Source: Planctomycetota bacterium
Lineage (GTDB): Bacteria > Planctomycetota > UBA1135
NCBI GenBank assembly: GCA_021776795.1
Contig: JAJFFC010000014.1
Span: 186,001 to 250,000, forward strand
Length of the DNA stretch: 64,000 nt
Reading direction: 5' to 3'
Numbering within the stretch: the stretch's first letter is position 1; each line of letters opens with the position of its first letter. The notes beneath the pieces were generated by a model, which searched no databases, was not told the origin of the DNA, and saw nothing but the letters and a program-made list of their open reading frames with translations. Below are positions 27,337 through 36,731 of this stretch, piece after piece. The position numbers and the translations under genes were made by a program.

Positions 27337-27342
27337 AGGCTA
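27337..27342 (-). promoter_or_regulatory. -10-like box TAGCCT before aroA
   Basis: TAGCCT on the minus strand lies 8 nt before the aroA ATG and overlaps the purC TACAAT box by two bases. It is weak by itself and is listed because spacing fits the window's pattern. Confidence 0.2.
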
Positions 27343-27346
27343 CAAT
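27341..27346 (+). promoter_or_regulatory. -10 box TACAAT before purC, leaderless spacing
   Basis: TACAAT ends 6 nt before the purC ATG, so a normal start point would be at or next to the A of ATG. There is no Shine-Dalgarno and no clear -35 box. The same TACAAT plus 6 nt occurs before clpX. Confidence 0.5.
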
Positions 27347-27352
27347 CTTCGC

Positions 27353-28291
27353 ATGAGCAGCATGTCCGCGACTGATCACAACCAGGGCTACCGTGGTGGC
27401 CTGGAGATTCCTGGCTGGGACCTCTTTTACGTCGGCAAGGTACGCGATCTGTACCGCCATCCAGCCCATCCTGGCTGCATGATGATGATCGCCACCGACC
27501 GCCTCAGTGCCTTCGATGTCGTCATGAACGAAACCGTGCCCGATCGCGGTCGCGTCCTGACGCACATTACCGAGAGCTACCTGAAGCAGGTCGCCGACTG
27601 GATGCCCGCAGCAAGGATTACTTGCAACCCTGCAGAAATCCCTGACCTCCCCGCAGAGTTTCATGATGCTTTGCGCGGACGCGTGACTTGGACTCGCGAA
27701 TCTGACCGGGTCAATGTCGAAGTCGTGTTGCGCGCCTATCTTGCCGGCTCCGGTTATCGCGAATACGCCAAGACCGGTCGCCTTTGGGATCACGCCCTTC
27801 CAGAGGGTCTGCAGAACTCGTCCAAGTTGCCCGAAGTTCTGCACACGCCAACGACTAAGGCTGAGGTCGATGAACCCATCTCCTGGGCCGAAGCAGAAGA
27901 GCTGATTGGTTCCCAAGAAGAAGCCGATCGCATTCACGAGTTGGCCCTGAAGTTATTCCAGCAAGCCAGTGATCGCGCCGCTGAAAAGGGTGTGATTCTC
28001 GCCGACACCAAATTTGAGTTTGGCCGCCAAGATGGCGAGCTGGTGTTGATCGACGAAGTCATGACTCCGGATAGCTCGCGCTACTGGCCCGCCGATAGCG
28101 TAGTCGAAGGCCAAGAGCCACAAAGCTATGACAAGGAAATCGTACGCGCTTATCTACGCTCGGTGACTGAGTGGAATCGCAAGGCACCACCGCCCACCAT
28201 TCCTGCAGAGGTCATCGCCAACACCCGCGCCAAGTATCTGGAAATCTGCCAGATCCTGACCGGCTCCTTGCCGGAAGGCGTCGACGCCTAA
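27353..28291 (+). CDS. purC: phosphoribosylaminoimidazole-succinocarboxamide synthase
   Basis: PurC (SAICAR synthase) ligates aspartate to CAIR with ATP in purine synthesis. The 312-residue protein is of the longer, yeast Ade1-like type. It shows GKVRDLYRH (28-36), TDRLSAFDVVM, VRAYLAGSGYREY-like text (VVLRAYLAGSGYREYAK), ILADTKFEFG and the signature LIDEVMTPDSSRYWP. A promoter-like TACAAT lies immediately upstream. It is convergent with mnmG, with only 12 nt between the stops. Confidence 0.95.
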   Translation: MSSMSATDHNQGYRGGLEIPGWDLFYVGKVRDLYRHPAHPGCMMMIATDRLSAFDVVMNETVPDRGRVLTHITESYLKQVADWMPAARITCNPAEIPDLPAEFHDALRGRVTWTRESDRVNVEVVLRAYLAGSGYREYAKTGRLWDHALPEGLQNSSKLPEVLHTPTTKAEVDEPISWAEAEELIGSQEEADRIHELALKLFQQASDRAAEKGVILADTKFEFGRQDGELVLIDEVMTPDSSRYWPADSVVEGQEPQSYDKEIVRAYLRSVTEWNRKAPPPTIPAEVIANTRAKYLEICQILTGSLPEGVDA

Positions 28292-28303
28292 AGGCCGCGC
28301 AGA

Positions 28304-30196
28304 CTAGGTCTTCGCCCTGGCTCGCTGATCGCGGGTCAGGGCGATTTCTAATAGGGCGACGTCGGCCGGCGTCACTCCTGCCAAACGCGAAGCGCGGCCG
28401 AGGGTTTCCGGACGAATCTCCTGCAGAGTCTGTACCGCTTCTTCGCGCAGGCCACGCAGAGCGCGGAAGTCATAGTCGCCTGGAATGGTCATGCCTTCGC
28501 GTGCGCTGCCGCGATCGACCCACGCTTGTTGGCGCTTGGAATAGCCTTCGTAAAGAACATCTGCGGACAGCGTGCGGCGGTCGTTGGCGTCCAATCCTAA
28601 TTCGTGGAGGGTTGGGCAAACGGCAGCAAGTTCGGTAAAGGCGGCACCACCAGGCCGGCGCAGTAGGTCGGCCGCCACCTTGACTGGTCCCCCGCCTTCA
28701 CGCGGCAGCCTGACGGTGTCGAGGAGTTGGCGCGCTTGTTCCAAGCGTAGGCGCCGCGCGGCAAAGCGAGTGCTGCGTTCTGTGCAGGCACTTCCTAAAC
28801 GAATGGCATGCGGGGTCAAACGCAAGTCAGCATTGTCATGCCGCAACAACAGGCGATGCTCCGCGCGCGAAGTGAACATGCGATAAGGCTCAGTGGGATC
28901 ACTCACCACTAAGTCGTCAATCAATACGCCAATATAAGCTTCGTGACGCCCCAAAACGAAGGGCTCCTTGCCCGCTTGCTTTAAGGCCACGTTGAAGCCC
29001 GCCATGATTCCCTGGGCAGCCGCTTCTTCATAACCGGAAGTGCCGCAGATTTGCCCGGCTAAATACAAGCCGGGGACCTCGCGCAACTCCAAGGTCCGGC
29101 GCAGACACCGCGGGGCAATGTGGGTGTAGGCCACCGCATATCCTGGCTGAATGATGCGCGCATTCTCCATACCCACGCAGGTGCGCACGAACTCCTCTTG
29201 AATCTCCACCGGCAAGCTGGTCGAAATGCCATTGGCGTACAGCAGCGGGGAATCAAAGCCTTCTGGCTCCAAAAAGATGGTGTGTGCATCTCGGTCAGCA
29301 AAGCGCACCACCTTGTCTTCTAAAGATGGGCAATAGCGCGGCCCCTTGCCGTCGATGCGCCCCGCGTACATGGGCGCTTGGTGCAGATTCTCGCGCACGA
29401 TTTCCTGAGTGCGCGCGGTCGTCGTGGTTTGCCAGCACGGGATTTGCTCCTGCGCCAAAGCATCGGTCAGAAAGCTAAAGGCAACCGGTTCGTCATCGCC
29501 TGGTTGCAGCTTCATCACTGAATAGTCCACCGAGTCCGCGGCTAGGCGCGGCGGGGTGCCCGTCTTCAAGCGCGCCGTCGGCAAACCAAGACTGCGCAGA
29601 ACATCGCCCAGGTGGGCGGCACCAGACTCCCCCATGCGCCCGCCTTCTTCTTCTTCGAGGCCGGTATGCAACACGCCTTCGAGAAAGGTTCCGGTGGTGA
29701 GGATGACCGCTGGCGCGAACAAGTCGACGCCGCCGGCCAAGCGCACTCCGGCAAGTTCACGAGTTCCCTCCTGTGGAGGATCGGGCACGACAGTGCCGTC
29801 GGCCAAACGCCACAACAACGCCACCGCCTCACCTTCGATCACCTTCAGCCGATCCTGGGACGCGACATATTCTTGGGCAATCTTCTCGTACAGGGGGCGG
29901 TCGCATTGCGCGCGCGGCGACTGCACCGCCAAACCCTTCGAGGTATTGAGCAAACGGAATTGAATGCCCGCGCGGTCAGTGATTTGGCCCATGAGCCCGC
30001 CGAGGGCATCAATTTCGCGCGCAAGTTGGCCTTTACCAATGCCGCCGATGGCCGGATTGCAGGACATGCGACCCACGGCGTCGGCCTCGAGCGAAATCAG
30101 GCCCGCCGTCGCCCCAAGCCGCGCGGCAGCCGCAGCGGCCTCAATGCCAGCGTGACCGCCGCCGACAACGAGGACATCAAAGGAGGGAGAAGACAT
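28304..30196 (-). CDS. mnmG: tRNA uridine-5-carboxymethylaminomethyl modification enzyme MnmG
   Basis: MnmG (GidA) works with MnmE to install cmnm5 on U34 of certain tRNAs using FAD and methylene-THF. The 630 residues match the usual length. The FAD fold GGGHAGIEAA is at 12-21. GidA signatures follow: SCNPAIGGIGKGQLAREIDALGG, GLAVQSPRAQCDR, TGTFLEGVLHTG and TSGYEEAAAQGIMAG. mnmE and the usual rsmG/parAB neighbours are absent, so the gene stands alone here. The start is 66 nt from a divergent gene. Confidence 0.96.
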   Translation of the reverse strand: MSSPSFDVLVVGGGHAGIEAAAAAARLGATAGLISLEADAVGRMSCNPAIGGIGKGQLAREIDALGGLMGQITDRAGIQFRLLNTSKGLAVQSPRAQCDRPLYEKIAQEYVASQDRLKVIEGEAVALLWRLADGTVVPDPPQEGTRELAGVRLAGGVDLFAPAVILTTGTFLEGVLHTGLEEEEGGRMGESGAAHLGDVLRSLGLPTARLKTGTPPRLAADSVDYSVMKLQPGDDEPVAFSFLTDALAQEQIPCWQTTTTARTQEIVRENLHQAPMYAGRIDGKGPRYCPSLEDKVVRFADRDAHTIFLEPEGFDSPLLYANGISTSLPVEIQEEFVRTCVGMENARIIQPGYAVAYTHIAPRCLRRTLELREVPGLYLAGQICGTSGYEEAAAQGIMAGFNVALKQAGKEPFVLGRHEAYIGVLIDDLVVSDPTEPYRMFTSRAEHRLLLRHDNADLRLTPHAIRLGSACTERSTRFAARRLRLEQARQLLDTVRLPREGGGPVKVAADLLRRPGGAAFTELAAVCPTLHELGLDANDRRTLSADVLYEGYSKRQQAWVDRGSAREGMTIPGDYDFRALRGLREEAVQTLQEIRPETLGRASRLAGVTPADVALLEIALTRDQRARAKT

Positions 30197-30245
30197 GGAG
30201 GAAGCGGCTTGGGCGCAAGGGCAGGACGTGACCTCGCGAGCCCGG

Positions 30246-30252
30246 TATTCTA
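30246..30252. promoter_or_regulatory. bidirectional -10-like element TATTCTA/TAGAATA between mnmG and a HEAT gene
   Basis: On the plus strand TATTCT (30246-30251) lies 11 nt before the ATG of the HEAT/TPR gene. On the minus strand TAGAAT (30247-30252) lies 50 nt before the mnmG ATG. One small element may serve both directions, with a leader of about 43 nt for mnmG. Confidence 0.3.
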
Positions 30253-30262
30253 AAGCCCAGCC

Positions 30263-31567
30263 ATGTTTGTTGCCGCCGCGCTACTCCTGAGCCCAGTCCT
30301 CATCCCGCCTGCCCTGCCAGCGCGGGTGGCGTCGGCCTTTTTGCCCCAGCAAGAGGCCGGGTTTGAATCCCTGCAGGCCGAACTCGCAAAACGCACGGCC
30401 GCGCGCCGCAAGGCTGCCAGCGAAGCCTGGATCGCGCATGGCCCAGCCTACATGAAGCAGCCTTCTAAGGGCACCATGGCGCCGCTGCTTGAAGTCGCGC
30501 CGGAAGTCCAAGACCCATTGCTCAAAGCCCTTCATCAGCGCCTCGACGCCAAGCCGATTCAGGTCAATGAGGTACAAACCTTGTTGTTTCTGTTGCAGCA
30601 AGTGGTCGATCCTGGAGGCGCTTCACGCCTGCTCGACGCACTCGACAAACTTCCGGCCGCAAATCGCCCCGATGTCCTGCGCAATGCCGTCGCCCGCGGC
30701 AATCAGCGCACCATTGCTGCCGCGCGCCTTTATCTCAGTGACCAGGACCCCGACCTGCGTGAGGCCGCCCTGGAATCGCTTCTACTTCATGACCGCAAAG
30801 AAAATCTACAAGAGTTGGCAGATCGCATTGACCTGAAGCAGGTCAACCCAGAGCTGTTCTCGCTCACCCTCGAAGAACTGACCGGCCGTGAGTTGCCGGA
30901 AGACTTCCGCTTGCCAACATCCGTTTGGGAAACCGAGCAGAAGCTCATCCGAGGCTCCCTAGCCACCTTCCTGCAAACGCATCCTCAGGAGGACAGCGAG
31001 ACCTTCTTAATCGCGCTTGCTCTGGATGAAAGCCAGAGCTTGCCGCAACGGCAGCGCGCGCTCGACGCCTATGTTGTCGGCGGCAATCAGTTTCGTTGGA
31101 AGGCCGGAGTGCGCGACCTGGAACGCTACCTCAAAGACGGCAACCGGGACAAGGCTTCCGTGGCCGTGGCTTGGGCGCTGCACCACCTCGGCGAACGCCG
31201 TGGCCGCCGCTTCCTGCTTGCCGGGCCGGAAGAGAAGGCCAAGCGCAACCCCGATGATTGGCAGGTTCAGCTGGAACTTGGACGGATGCAGGTCGACGTC
31301 TCCGAATTCGCCGACGCCTACCGCACCTTCAAGCGTACCTTCGATTCCATTGACAACACCCCAATCGCGCGGCGCCTGCAACCACTCGATTACCTCTATG
31401 CCAGCCGAGCTGCGGCTGGCTCTGGGCACCGCCGCGAAGCCGGAGATTGGCTGTCCGCGACCAACCTCAGCCGCCAAGAGTTGGCCCCCTATCGAGATTT
31501 GCCCGAATATGCCGATTACTTGAAGCGCGACCCCTTCTCGCGGTTGTTCCCCGCCCCAGCTGAGTAG
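30263..31567 (+). CDS. secreted HEAT/TPR-like helical protein
   Basis: The 434-residue protein begins with a hydrophobic signal-like stretch (MFVAAALLLSPVLIPPALPARVASAF), although it lacks early Lys or Arg. The body is alpha-helical: HEAT-like units at about 110-200 (RPDVLRNAVARGNQRTIAAAR, LREAALESLLLHDRKENLQE) and TPR-like units toward the C-terminus (DDWQVQLELGRMQVDVSEFADAYRTF). I recognise no enzyme motif. It sits upstream of tig with a 68-nt gap and may be transcribed separately. It is probably a periplasmic scaffold. Confidence 0.8.
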   Translation: MFVAAALLLSPVLIPPALPARVASAFLPQQEAGFESLQAELAKRTAARRKAASEAWIAHGPAYMKQPSKGTMAPLLEVAPEVQDPLLKALHQRLDAKPIQVNEVQTLLFLLQQVVDPGGASRLLDALDKLPAANRPDVLRNAVARGNQRTIAAARLYLSDQDPDLREAALESLLLHDRKENLQELADRIDLKQVNPELFSLTLEELTGRELPEDFRLPTSVWETEQKLIRGSLATFLQTHPQEDSETFLIALALDESQSLPQRQRALDAYVVGGNQFRWKAGVRDLERYLKDGNRDKASVAVAWALHHLGERRGRRFLLAGPEEKAKRNPDDWQVQLELGRMQVDVSEFADAYRTFKRTFDSIDNTPIARRLQPLDYLYASRAAAGSGHRREAGDWLSATNLSRQELAPYRDLPEYADYLKRDPFSRLFPAPAE

Positions 31568-31635
31568 GGCTGGACTCCAGGCCACCGCAAGGGGAGAATC
31601 CGCCCTCCGTGGGGTTTCCTCCCCACCCTAGTGCT

Positions 31636-32970
31636 GTGAGCAAGAATCACCCCGTTATTGCCGAGAAGAAAGAACTCGGGCCCTGCCATTTCCAGGTCTC
31701 CGTCACCGTGCCCGCAATTCGCGTGCGCGAGGAATTTGACCACGCCTACCAGTCCGCTTCGCGCGGCATGAAGATTCCCGGCTTCCGCCCCGGCAAGGCT
31801 CCGGCCTCGGTGCTGCGGCAAATGTTGGGCGATGGCATTACCGAACACGCACGTGAGCATTTGTTCGACCACTGCGCCAACGATGCCCTGGCCGTGGTTG
31901 GACTGCGCAGCTTGGTGTTGCGCACATTGGACTTTGATCCAAGCGAACTCGAAGTCGACGAAGAAAAGGATTTGGAATTCGCCTTCGAGGTCGAAACCAT
32001 GCCCGCCGTCGAACTTCCCGAGTGGAGCGAAATCGAAGTCGATGCCGAAGAAACCGAGCCGACTGAAGAGCAAGTCGTCGAAGCAATTCAGCACTTGGCA
32101 GGAAACAACCCCAAGTTTGATGAAGTCGAAGGCGGTGCCGTCGATGCGGAAAATCTTGCCGAAGTCGACCTGGTCTACATGCTTGGCGACGAAGAAGGTC
32201 CTACCGCCGAAGGTCTGAAGTTTGCCTTAGGTTCCCCACTTTATGGCGCCGACCCCGATGCTTACGACGCCGCCCTGCAGGGCACCGAAGCTGGCAGCGA
32301 GTTCGACTTGGAAGTTGAATTCAATGAAGGCTTCTCCCAAGAAGAGTGGGTTGGCAAGAAGGGCATTGCTCGGATTAAGGTCAACAAAGTCGTCGCCGGT
32401 CGCGCAGCTACCGAAGAAGAAATGGTCGAAGCCTTTGAACTGGACAGCGTTGCCGACCTCGAAGAGCGCCTGCGCGTGCGCCTCGCTTCGGACAACGAGC
32501 AGCGCGAACGCGAGCGTCAAGCCCACGCCGCTCTCGACGCCATCCTCGAGCTCAAGCCATTCGATCTCTCCCCGCGCATGATCGACGAAGAGGCTGATGC
32601 CTCGCGCAAGTCGAATATCGAGCGCATGCAGCAGCAGGGCGCTACCGAGGAGCAGGCCGAAGAGGAGGCCAGCAAGCACGACGACACCCTCAAGACCGAC
32701 GCCGAGCGTCGCCTCAAGCATTGGTTCATCCTGCGCCGCCTGGCTCAGCAAGAGAAAGTGCGCGTCAGCTCGCGCGATGTCGACAACGCCTTCAAGGCGA
32801 TTGCCCAACAGCAAAACGTCGACGTGGCCATGCTCAAGAAGTTCTACAAGGAGCGCAACATGACCGATAATCTCCGCGGCGAGATTCTTGAGTCCAAGGT
32901 TCGCGCCCATCTGGTCGATAAGCTCAATAAGCAGCGCCAGGCGGCACTCTCCGCCCCGCTCGAGTCCTAA
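31636..32970 (+). CDS. tig: trigger factor
   Basis: Trigger factor is the ribosome-bound chaperone that meets nascent chains. It has about 444 residues. The ribosome-binding signature GFRPGKAP is near residue 50. A domain resembling the PPIase region follows ([37 protein letters not shown]), then a long helical C-terminal chaperone domain rich in Glu, Lys and Arg ([20 protein letters not shown]). I chose the GTG at 31636 ([15 protein letters not shown]). A GTG at 31609, 12 nt after AAGGGGAG, is also possible and adds nine residues. It heads the conserved tig-clpP-clpX cluster. Confidence 0.92.
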   Translation: MSKNHPVIAEKKELGPCHFQVSVTVPAIRVREEFDHAYQSASRGMKIPGFRPGKAPASVLRQMLGDGITEHAREHLFDHCANDALAVVGLRSLVLRTLDFDPSELEVDEEKDLEFAFEVETMPAVELPEWSEIEVDAEETEPTEEQVVEAIQHLAGNNPKFDEVEGGAVDAENLAEVDLVYMLGDEEGPTAEGLKFALGSPLYGADPDAYDAALQGTEAGSEFDLEVEFNEGFSQEEWVGKKGIARIKVNKVVAGRAATEEEMVEAFELDSVADLEERLRVRLASDNEQRERERQAHAALDAILELKPFDLSPRMIDEEADASRKSNIERMQQQGATEEQAEEEASKHDDTLKTDAERRLKHWFILRRLAQQEKVRVSSRDVDNAFKAIAQQQNVDVAMLKKFYKERNMTDNLRGEILESKVRAHLVDKLNKQRQAALSAPLES

Positions 32971-32999
32971 ATCTCTGGACTTACCCCCAACCGGAACGC

Positions 33000-33005
33000 T
33001 ACGTT
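33000..33005 (+). promoter_or_regulatory. -10-like box TACGTT before clpP, leaderless spacing
   Basis: TACGTT ends 6 nt before the clpP ATG in the 41-nt gap after tig. A GGACTT at about 32977-32982 is a poor -35. This would give clpP its own leaderless transcript besides any read-through from tig. Confidence 0.4.
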
Positions 33006-33011
33006 TACGCC

Positions 33012-33626
33012 ATGACCTCCTTCGAGCACAGTCCTGAGCAAGGCTTCTCCATTCCCTATGTGATTGAGAAGACCGGCCGCGGGGAACGCACCTACGACCT
33101 TTACTCGCGCCTCCTTGAGGACCGGATCGTGTTTTTGGGTACCGGCGTCGACGACATGGTCGCCAACGTCATCGTCGCCCAGCTCTTGTTCCTGTTTAAG
33201 CAAAACAAGACTCAGGACATCCAGATGTACATCAACTCGCCTGGTGGCTCGGTCACCGCGGGCTTGGCCATCTACGACACCATGCAGTACATTGACTGCG
33301 ATGTCGCCACCTACTGCATTGGTCAATGCGCCTCCATGGGCGCGGTGCTGCTGGCCGGCGGCGCCAAGGACAAGCGTTTTATTCTGCCCAACTCGCGCGT
33401 GATGATTCACCAGCCTTGGGGCGGCACGCAAGGTACAGCCAGCGATATGGAGATCCAAGTCAAGGAAATCCTGCAGTTGAAGGAGCGTTTGAATGGGATT
33501 CTCGCCCACCACAGCGGAAAAACCCTCAAACAGGTCGAAAAAGCCACCGATCGGGACAATTTCCTGTCAGCACAGGAATCTGTCGATTTCGGCCTCGTCG
33601 ATAAGATCATCGGCGCCATCGAGTAG
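33012..33626 (+). CDS. clpP: ATP-dependent Clp protease proteolytic subunit
   Basis: ClpP forms the two-ring peptidase barrel that degrades proteins unfolded by ClpX or ClpA. The 204 residues have the serine nucleophile in [11 protein letters not shown] (Ser108), the His in MIHQPWGG (His133) and the Asp in the ATDRDNFLS segment. The oxyanion region [16 protein letters not shown] is intact. Length and N-terminal IPYVIE are typical. Its neighbours tig and clpX are the expected partners. Confidence 0.97.
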   Translation: MTSFEHSPEQGFSIPYVIEKTGRGERTYDLYSRLLEDRIVFLGTGVDDMVANVIVAQLLFLFKQNKTQDIQMYINSPGGSVTAGLAIYDTMQYIDCDVATYCIGQCASMGAVLLAGGAKDKRFILPNSRVMIHQPWGGTQGTASDMEIQVKEILQLKERLNGILAHHSGKTLKQVEKATDRDNFLSAQESVDFGLVDKIIGAIE

Positions 33627-33643
33627 GATCGCCTCCTTTCCGT

Positions 33644-33649
33644 TACAAT
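33644..33649 (+). promoter_or_regulatory. -10 box TACAAT before clpX, leaderless spacing
   Basis: TACAAT ends 6 nt before the clpX ATG, exactly as in front of purC. No -35 box or Shine-Dalgarno is evident in the 29-nt clpP-clpX gap. Confidence 0.5.
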
Positions 33650-33655
33650 CGGACT

Positions 33656-34978
33656 ATGGCGCGCGGCCAAGACCGAGGAGAAATGGAATGCTGCACTTTC
33701 TGCGAGAAAGTGCGCTCACAGGTGGAATCGTTGATTGCGGGTCCTCCCGGGATTTACATCTGCAACGAATGTGTGGAGATTTGCAATAGCATTCTCCATG
33801 AAGAGGATCGGCGTTTACGCCAGGTCCCTGCAGAGGAGGAAGCTGGTGCTCCTGAGGAGTTTCTCACCCCGCGCGAGCTCGTAACGCGCATGGACGAGTA
33901 CGTCTATGGCCAGGTCGATGCTAAGCGCGTGTTGGCGGTTGCCGTGCACAACCACTACAAGCGCATGGAAATGCGTACGCAGATCGAGGCCAGCAACGAG
34001 AAGCCAGCATGGGCCGACGTGGAACTTGAGAAGTCCAATGTGCTTCTGATTGGCCCCACCGGTAGCGGCAAGACTTTGCTCGCCCGGACCTTGGCACGGA
34101 TTCTCAAAGTACCCTTCGCCATTGCCGACGCCACCACCCTGACCGAAGCCGGTTACGTCGGCGAAGATGTCGAGAACATCTTGCTTAAGCTTTTGCAGGC
34201 TTGTGATTTCGATCTTGCGCAGGCCCAGCGCGGCATCATCTATATCGATGAGATTGACAAGGTGGCACGCACCACCCAAAACGTGTCGATCACCCGCGAT
34301 GTCTCCGGAGAAGGAGTACAGCAATCGCTGTTGAAAATTCTCGAAGGCACGGTCGCCAATGTGCCCCCCCAAGGTGGGCGCAAGCATCCGGAGCAATCCT
34401 GCATCCAGATGGACACCACCGGCATTCTCTTTGTCTGTGGCGGCACCTTCTCGGGCATCGAGGAAATCATCGGCCGCCGCGTCGGCGAAAGCGCGATTGG
34501 CTTCCACGGCGATTCCGCCGAGGCCGTTGCCGAAGAAATGTCCGAGCGCGACCGCTTGGTCCCCCAACTCGACACCAAAGACTTGATTGACTTTGGCTTG
34601 ATTCCGGAATTCGTTGGCCGTTTGCCGATTCACGTGCATTTGCACGGTCTGGGCGTCGAAGACTTGGTGCATATTTTGGTCGAACCCAAAAATGCCTTGG
34701 TGCGCCAGTATCAGGCGTACTTCGCCATGGAAGGCCATCAGCTCGAGTTTACCGACGAAGCTCTACAAGAGATTTCGAGCCTGGCTTTTGCACGGCAAAC
34801 CGGAGTTCGTGCGTTACGTTCGATCTTGGAAGGTGTATTGCATGAGCTTCTATTCCAGTTGCCTGAGTATGGCAACGATGAATCACGAAGCTTCGTCATC
34901 TCTGCCGAGATGATTCGCCAAGGCAATGCCAACGTGCTACTCGAGGGTGGCACTGAGGATCGCCGAGAGTCTGCATAA
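33656..34978 (+). CDS. clpX: ATP-dependent Clp protease ATP-binding subunit ClpX
   Basis: ClpX is the AAA+ unfoldase that feeds substrates to ClpP. The 440 residues have the N-terminal zinc domain with Cys pairs in CTFC (13-16) and CNEC (36-39), Walker A GPTGSGKT, Walker [10 protein letters not shown], the pore region around [20 protein letters not shown] and sensor segments near [17 protein letters not shown] text ([11 protein letters not shown]). All are as expected for an active ClpX. It is followed after 6 nt by a secreted unknown. Confidence 0.97.
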   Translation: MARGQDRGEMECCTFCEKVRSQVESLIAGPPGIYICNECVEICNSILHEEDRRLRQVPAEEEAGAPEEFLTPRELVTRMDEYVYGQVDAKRVLAVAVHNHYKRMEMRTQIEASNEKPAWADVELEKSNVLLIGPTGSGKTLLARTLARILKVPFAIADATTLTEAGYVGEDVENILLKLLQACDFDLAQAQRGIIYIDEIDKVARTTQNVSITRDVSGEGVQQSLLKILEGTVANVPPQGGRKHPEQSCIQMDTTGILFVCGGTFSGIEEIIGRRVGESAIGFHGDSAEAVAEEMSERDRLVPQLDTKDLIDFGLIPEFVGRLPIHVHLHGLGVEDLVHILVEPKNALVRQYQAYFAMEGHQLEFTDEALQEISSLAFARQTGVRALRSILEGVLHELLFQLPEYGNDESRSFVISAEMIRQGNANVLLEGGTEDRRESA

Positions 34979-34984
34979 ACTTCA

Positions 34985-36721
34985 ATGACCTGGATGTTTC
35001 CACTCCTGCTGGCCTGCCTGCAGAACTCGGTTCCCTTCACCATGGACTTGCCGGAAAGCTATGGGGCTTTCCAAGCCGACCCGCAACGCGCGGGCACCTG
35101 GTCTTCGACTCGCGCCGATGGTTTAGGCAAAGTTTCGGTTGGGCGTTTTGACCTTGGCGTTCCAGGGGCCCAACTCGATTCCGTTCTAGAAGACATTGCC
35201 AATCGGCAATGGCGTCCGCGAGTCAAAGAACTCCCGGAGAGTTCTCTTGACCGATGGTCTGGCACCATGAGTGGCCTCAATGCCGGTGGCTGGGAAATTC
35301 GCTACCGCTACAACGAATCGATGATGGCCGTGACTCAGCAAGTCGCAATCACTGGCAATTATTTGATTCTGATGGATTGGTCTGGCCCCGCAGCAGCTCG
35401 CGAGGGCATGAAGCCTTACTTGGAAAGTCTGCAATTGCCAGCAGAGTGGCTTCCGGAGCCCACGCCCACGGTCGACGCTGCCCGCGGTCTGAGCGGAAAT
35501 CTTCATAGCCCCTTTCCTGGGTCGCTGAGTATTGCCTTGGACTTGCGCAGCCTCGAAGAGGAAGAGCGCATCGATGTGCTGGTGACTTATCACCCTGCCG
35601 AACCCGAAAAGGAACCCATCGTTTCGGGGGACCTGGCATGGCGCCTACCCGGCGCTGCCGTGCGCCTTCCGGTGAATCCTGGAGATGGCCGCAATGACGT
35701 GCGCTATTCGCTCAACATCAGCGAGAGTCATAACTACGGCAACGCCTACGGCATCACTCGTCTGCCCGGCGACAGCTTTGCCGCACTCGACCCGCTGTGG
35801 ATTGCCCTGCCCATGACTTTGGTTGAGAGCGAGGAACTCTATGCCCCTCCACCTTGGAGTCTCACGGTCTATCATTCCGCGCATTTGCGCTGCATGACCG
35901 CCAAGCCAGTGCTCACCAATTTCCAAGAGGACACTGGTGTCATGACTAGCGCCATGACTCAGCTTGAGGCTGGCCAAGCTTGGCCCTTCCTAGTGATGGC
36001 CCAGTATCAGCAGCGCCGAGAGCAAGAAGGCACTTGGTGGTTGCGTCTCGATGCGAAAGCACGCACCCCGAAGGAAGCGCTGAAAGCGCGCCGAGCCTTA
36101 GTGAAAACTGCAGCAGAACTTTGGGGCGAGGTTCCCGAGTTCACGTTGGCTTCTTTCCCTTACGTCGGCGATCGCGTTCTGCCCGGCTTGCTGCTTCTCG
36201 ATGAGCAGCGCGGTTGGTTCGACAAGCCCATCGATGGCCAACTCGATGACGCGCCACGCTTGGTGCAACTGGCGCGCTTGATTGCCCAGCAACGCTTTGG
36301 CGCCCGTTTGCGCGGAGAAGGCACAGCTGACCAGTTCCTCGAGCGTTCTCTGGCCGAGTTTGCCACGGTGCGCATGCTCGAAGATGTGGAATGGCCCGAG
36401 GCCGGCACCATGGCCGAGGAGCTTCGCCAATCCTGGCGCGAGCGCGAAGAAGCTGCAGGAGAACTCCCGCTTCCGCTGTCTCTGATCCCGGTCGATGACC
36501 TCTATGGCGCGCGGCGGTTGCTCAGCTTTGGCCCTCTAGTTTGGGCGGAAATCGAAGCCAAAATGGGCCGTGAAGCCTTTGACAGTATGCTCCAGGAGCG
36601 CACTGCCTCGCCCACGCGTTGGAGCTGCGCCGACCTCGAGAAAGACCTTCGCCAGCGCGCACCCGATGTCGATTGGGAACCCTTCTTGCGCGCCTCGCTC
36701 TACGGACGCGACCTGCCCTAA
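34985..36721 (+). CDS. secreted protein with a degenerate M1-peptidase-like C-terminal half
   Basis: I do not recognise the N-terminal half of this 578-residue protein, which starts with a signal-like stretch (MTWMFPLLLACLQN) and looks beta-rich. Residues about 420-465 resemble the gluzincin core of M1 aminopeptidases. The spacing of HELAHQWFG and WLNEGFATYLE is kept, but the residues read RLIAQQRFG and RSLAEFATVRML, so both zinc histidines are missing. If related, it is catalytically dead. That is inference from a short alignment by eye. It follows clpX by 6 nt and precedes the DHH gene by 10 nt. Confidence 0.65.
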   Translation: MTWMFPLLLACLQNSVPFTMDLPESYGAFQADPQRAGTWSSTRADGLGKVSVGRFDLGVPGAQLDSVLEDIANRQWRPRVKELPESSLDRWSGTMSGLNAGGWEIRYRYNESMMAVTQQVAITGNYLILMDWSGPAAAREGMKPYLESLQLPAEWLPEPTPTVDAARGLSGNLHSPFPGSLSIALDLRSLEEEERIDVLVTYHPAEPEKEPIVSGDLAWRLPGAAVRLPVNPGDGRNDVRYSLNISESHNYGNAYGITRLPGDSFAALDPLWIALPMTLVESEELYAPPPWSLTVYHSAHLRCMTAKPVLTNFQEDTGVMTSAMTQLEAGQAWPFLVMAQYQQRREQEGTWWLRLDAKARTPKEALKARRALVKTAAELWGEVPEFTLASFPYVGDRVLPGLLLLDEQRGWFDKPIDGQLDDAPRLVQLARLIAQQRFGARLRGEGTADQFLERSLAEFATVRMLEDVEWPEAGTMAEELRQSWREREEAAGELPLPLSLIPVDDLYGARRLLSFGPLVWAEIEAKMGREAFDSMLQERTASPTRWSCADLEKDLRQRAPDVDWEPFLRASLYGRDLP

Positions 36722-36731
36722 CACCCGCGCC

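Noticed and set aside
31604..31622. Hairpin GTGGGG/CCCCAC before tig as a terminator
   Set aside because: The stem is only 6 bp with no T-run, and it overlaps a possible GTG start.
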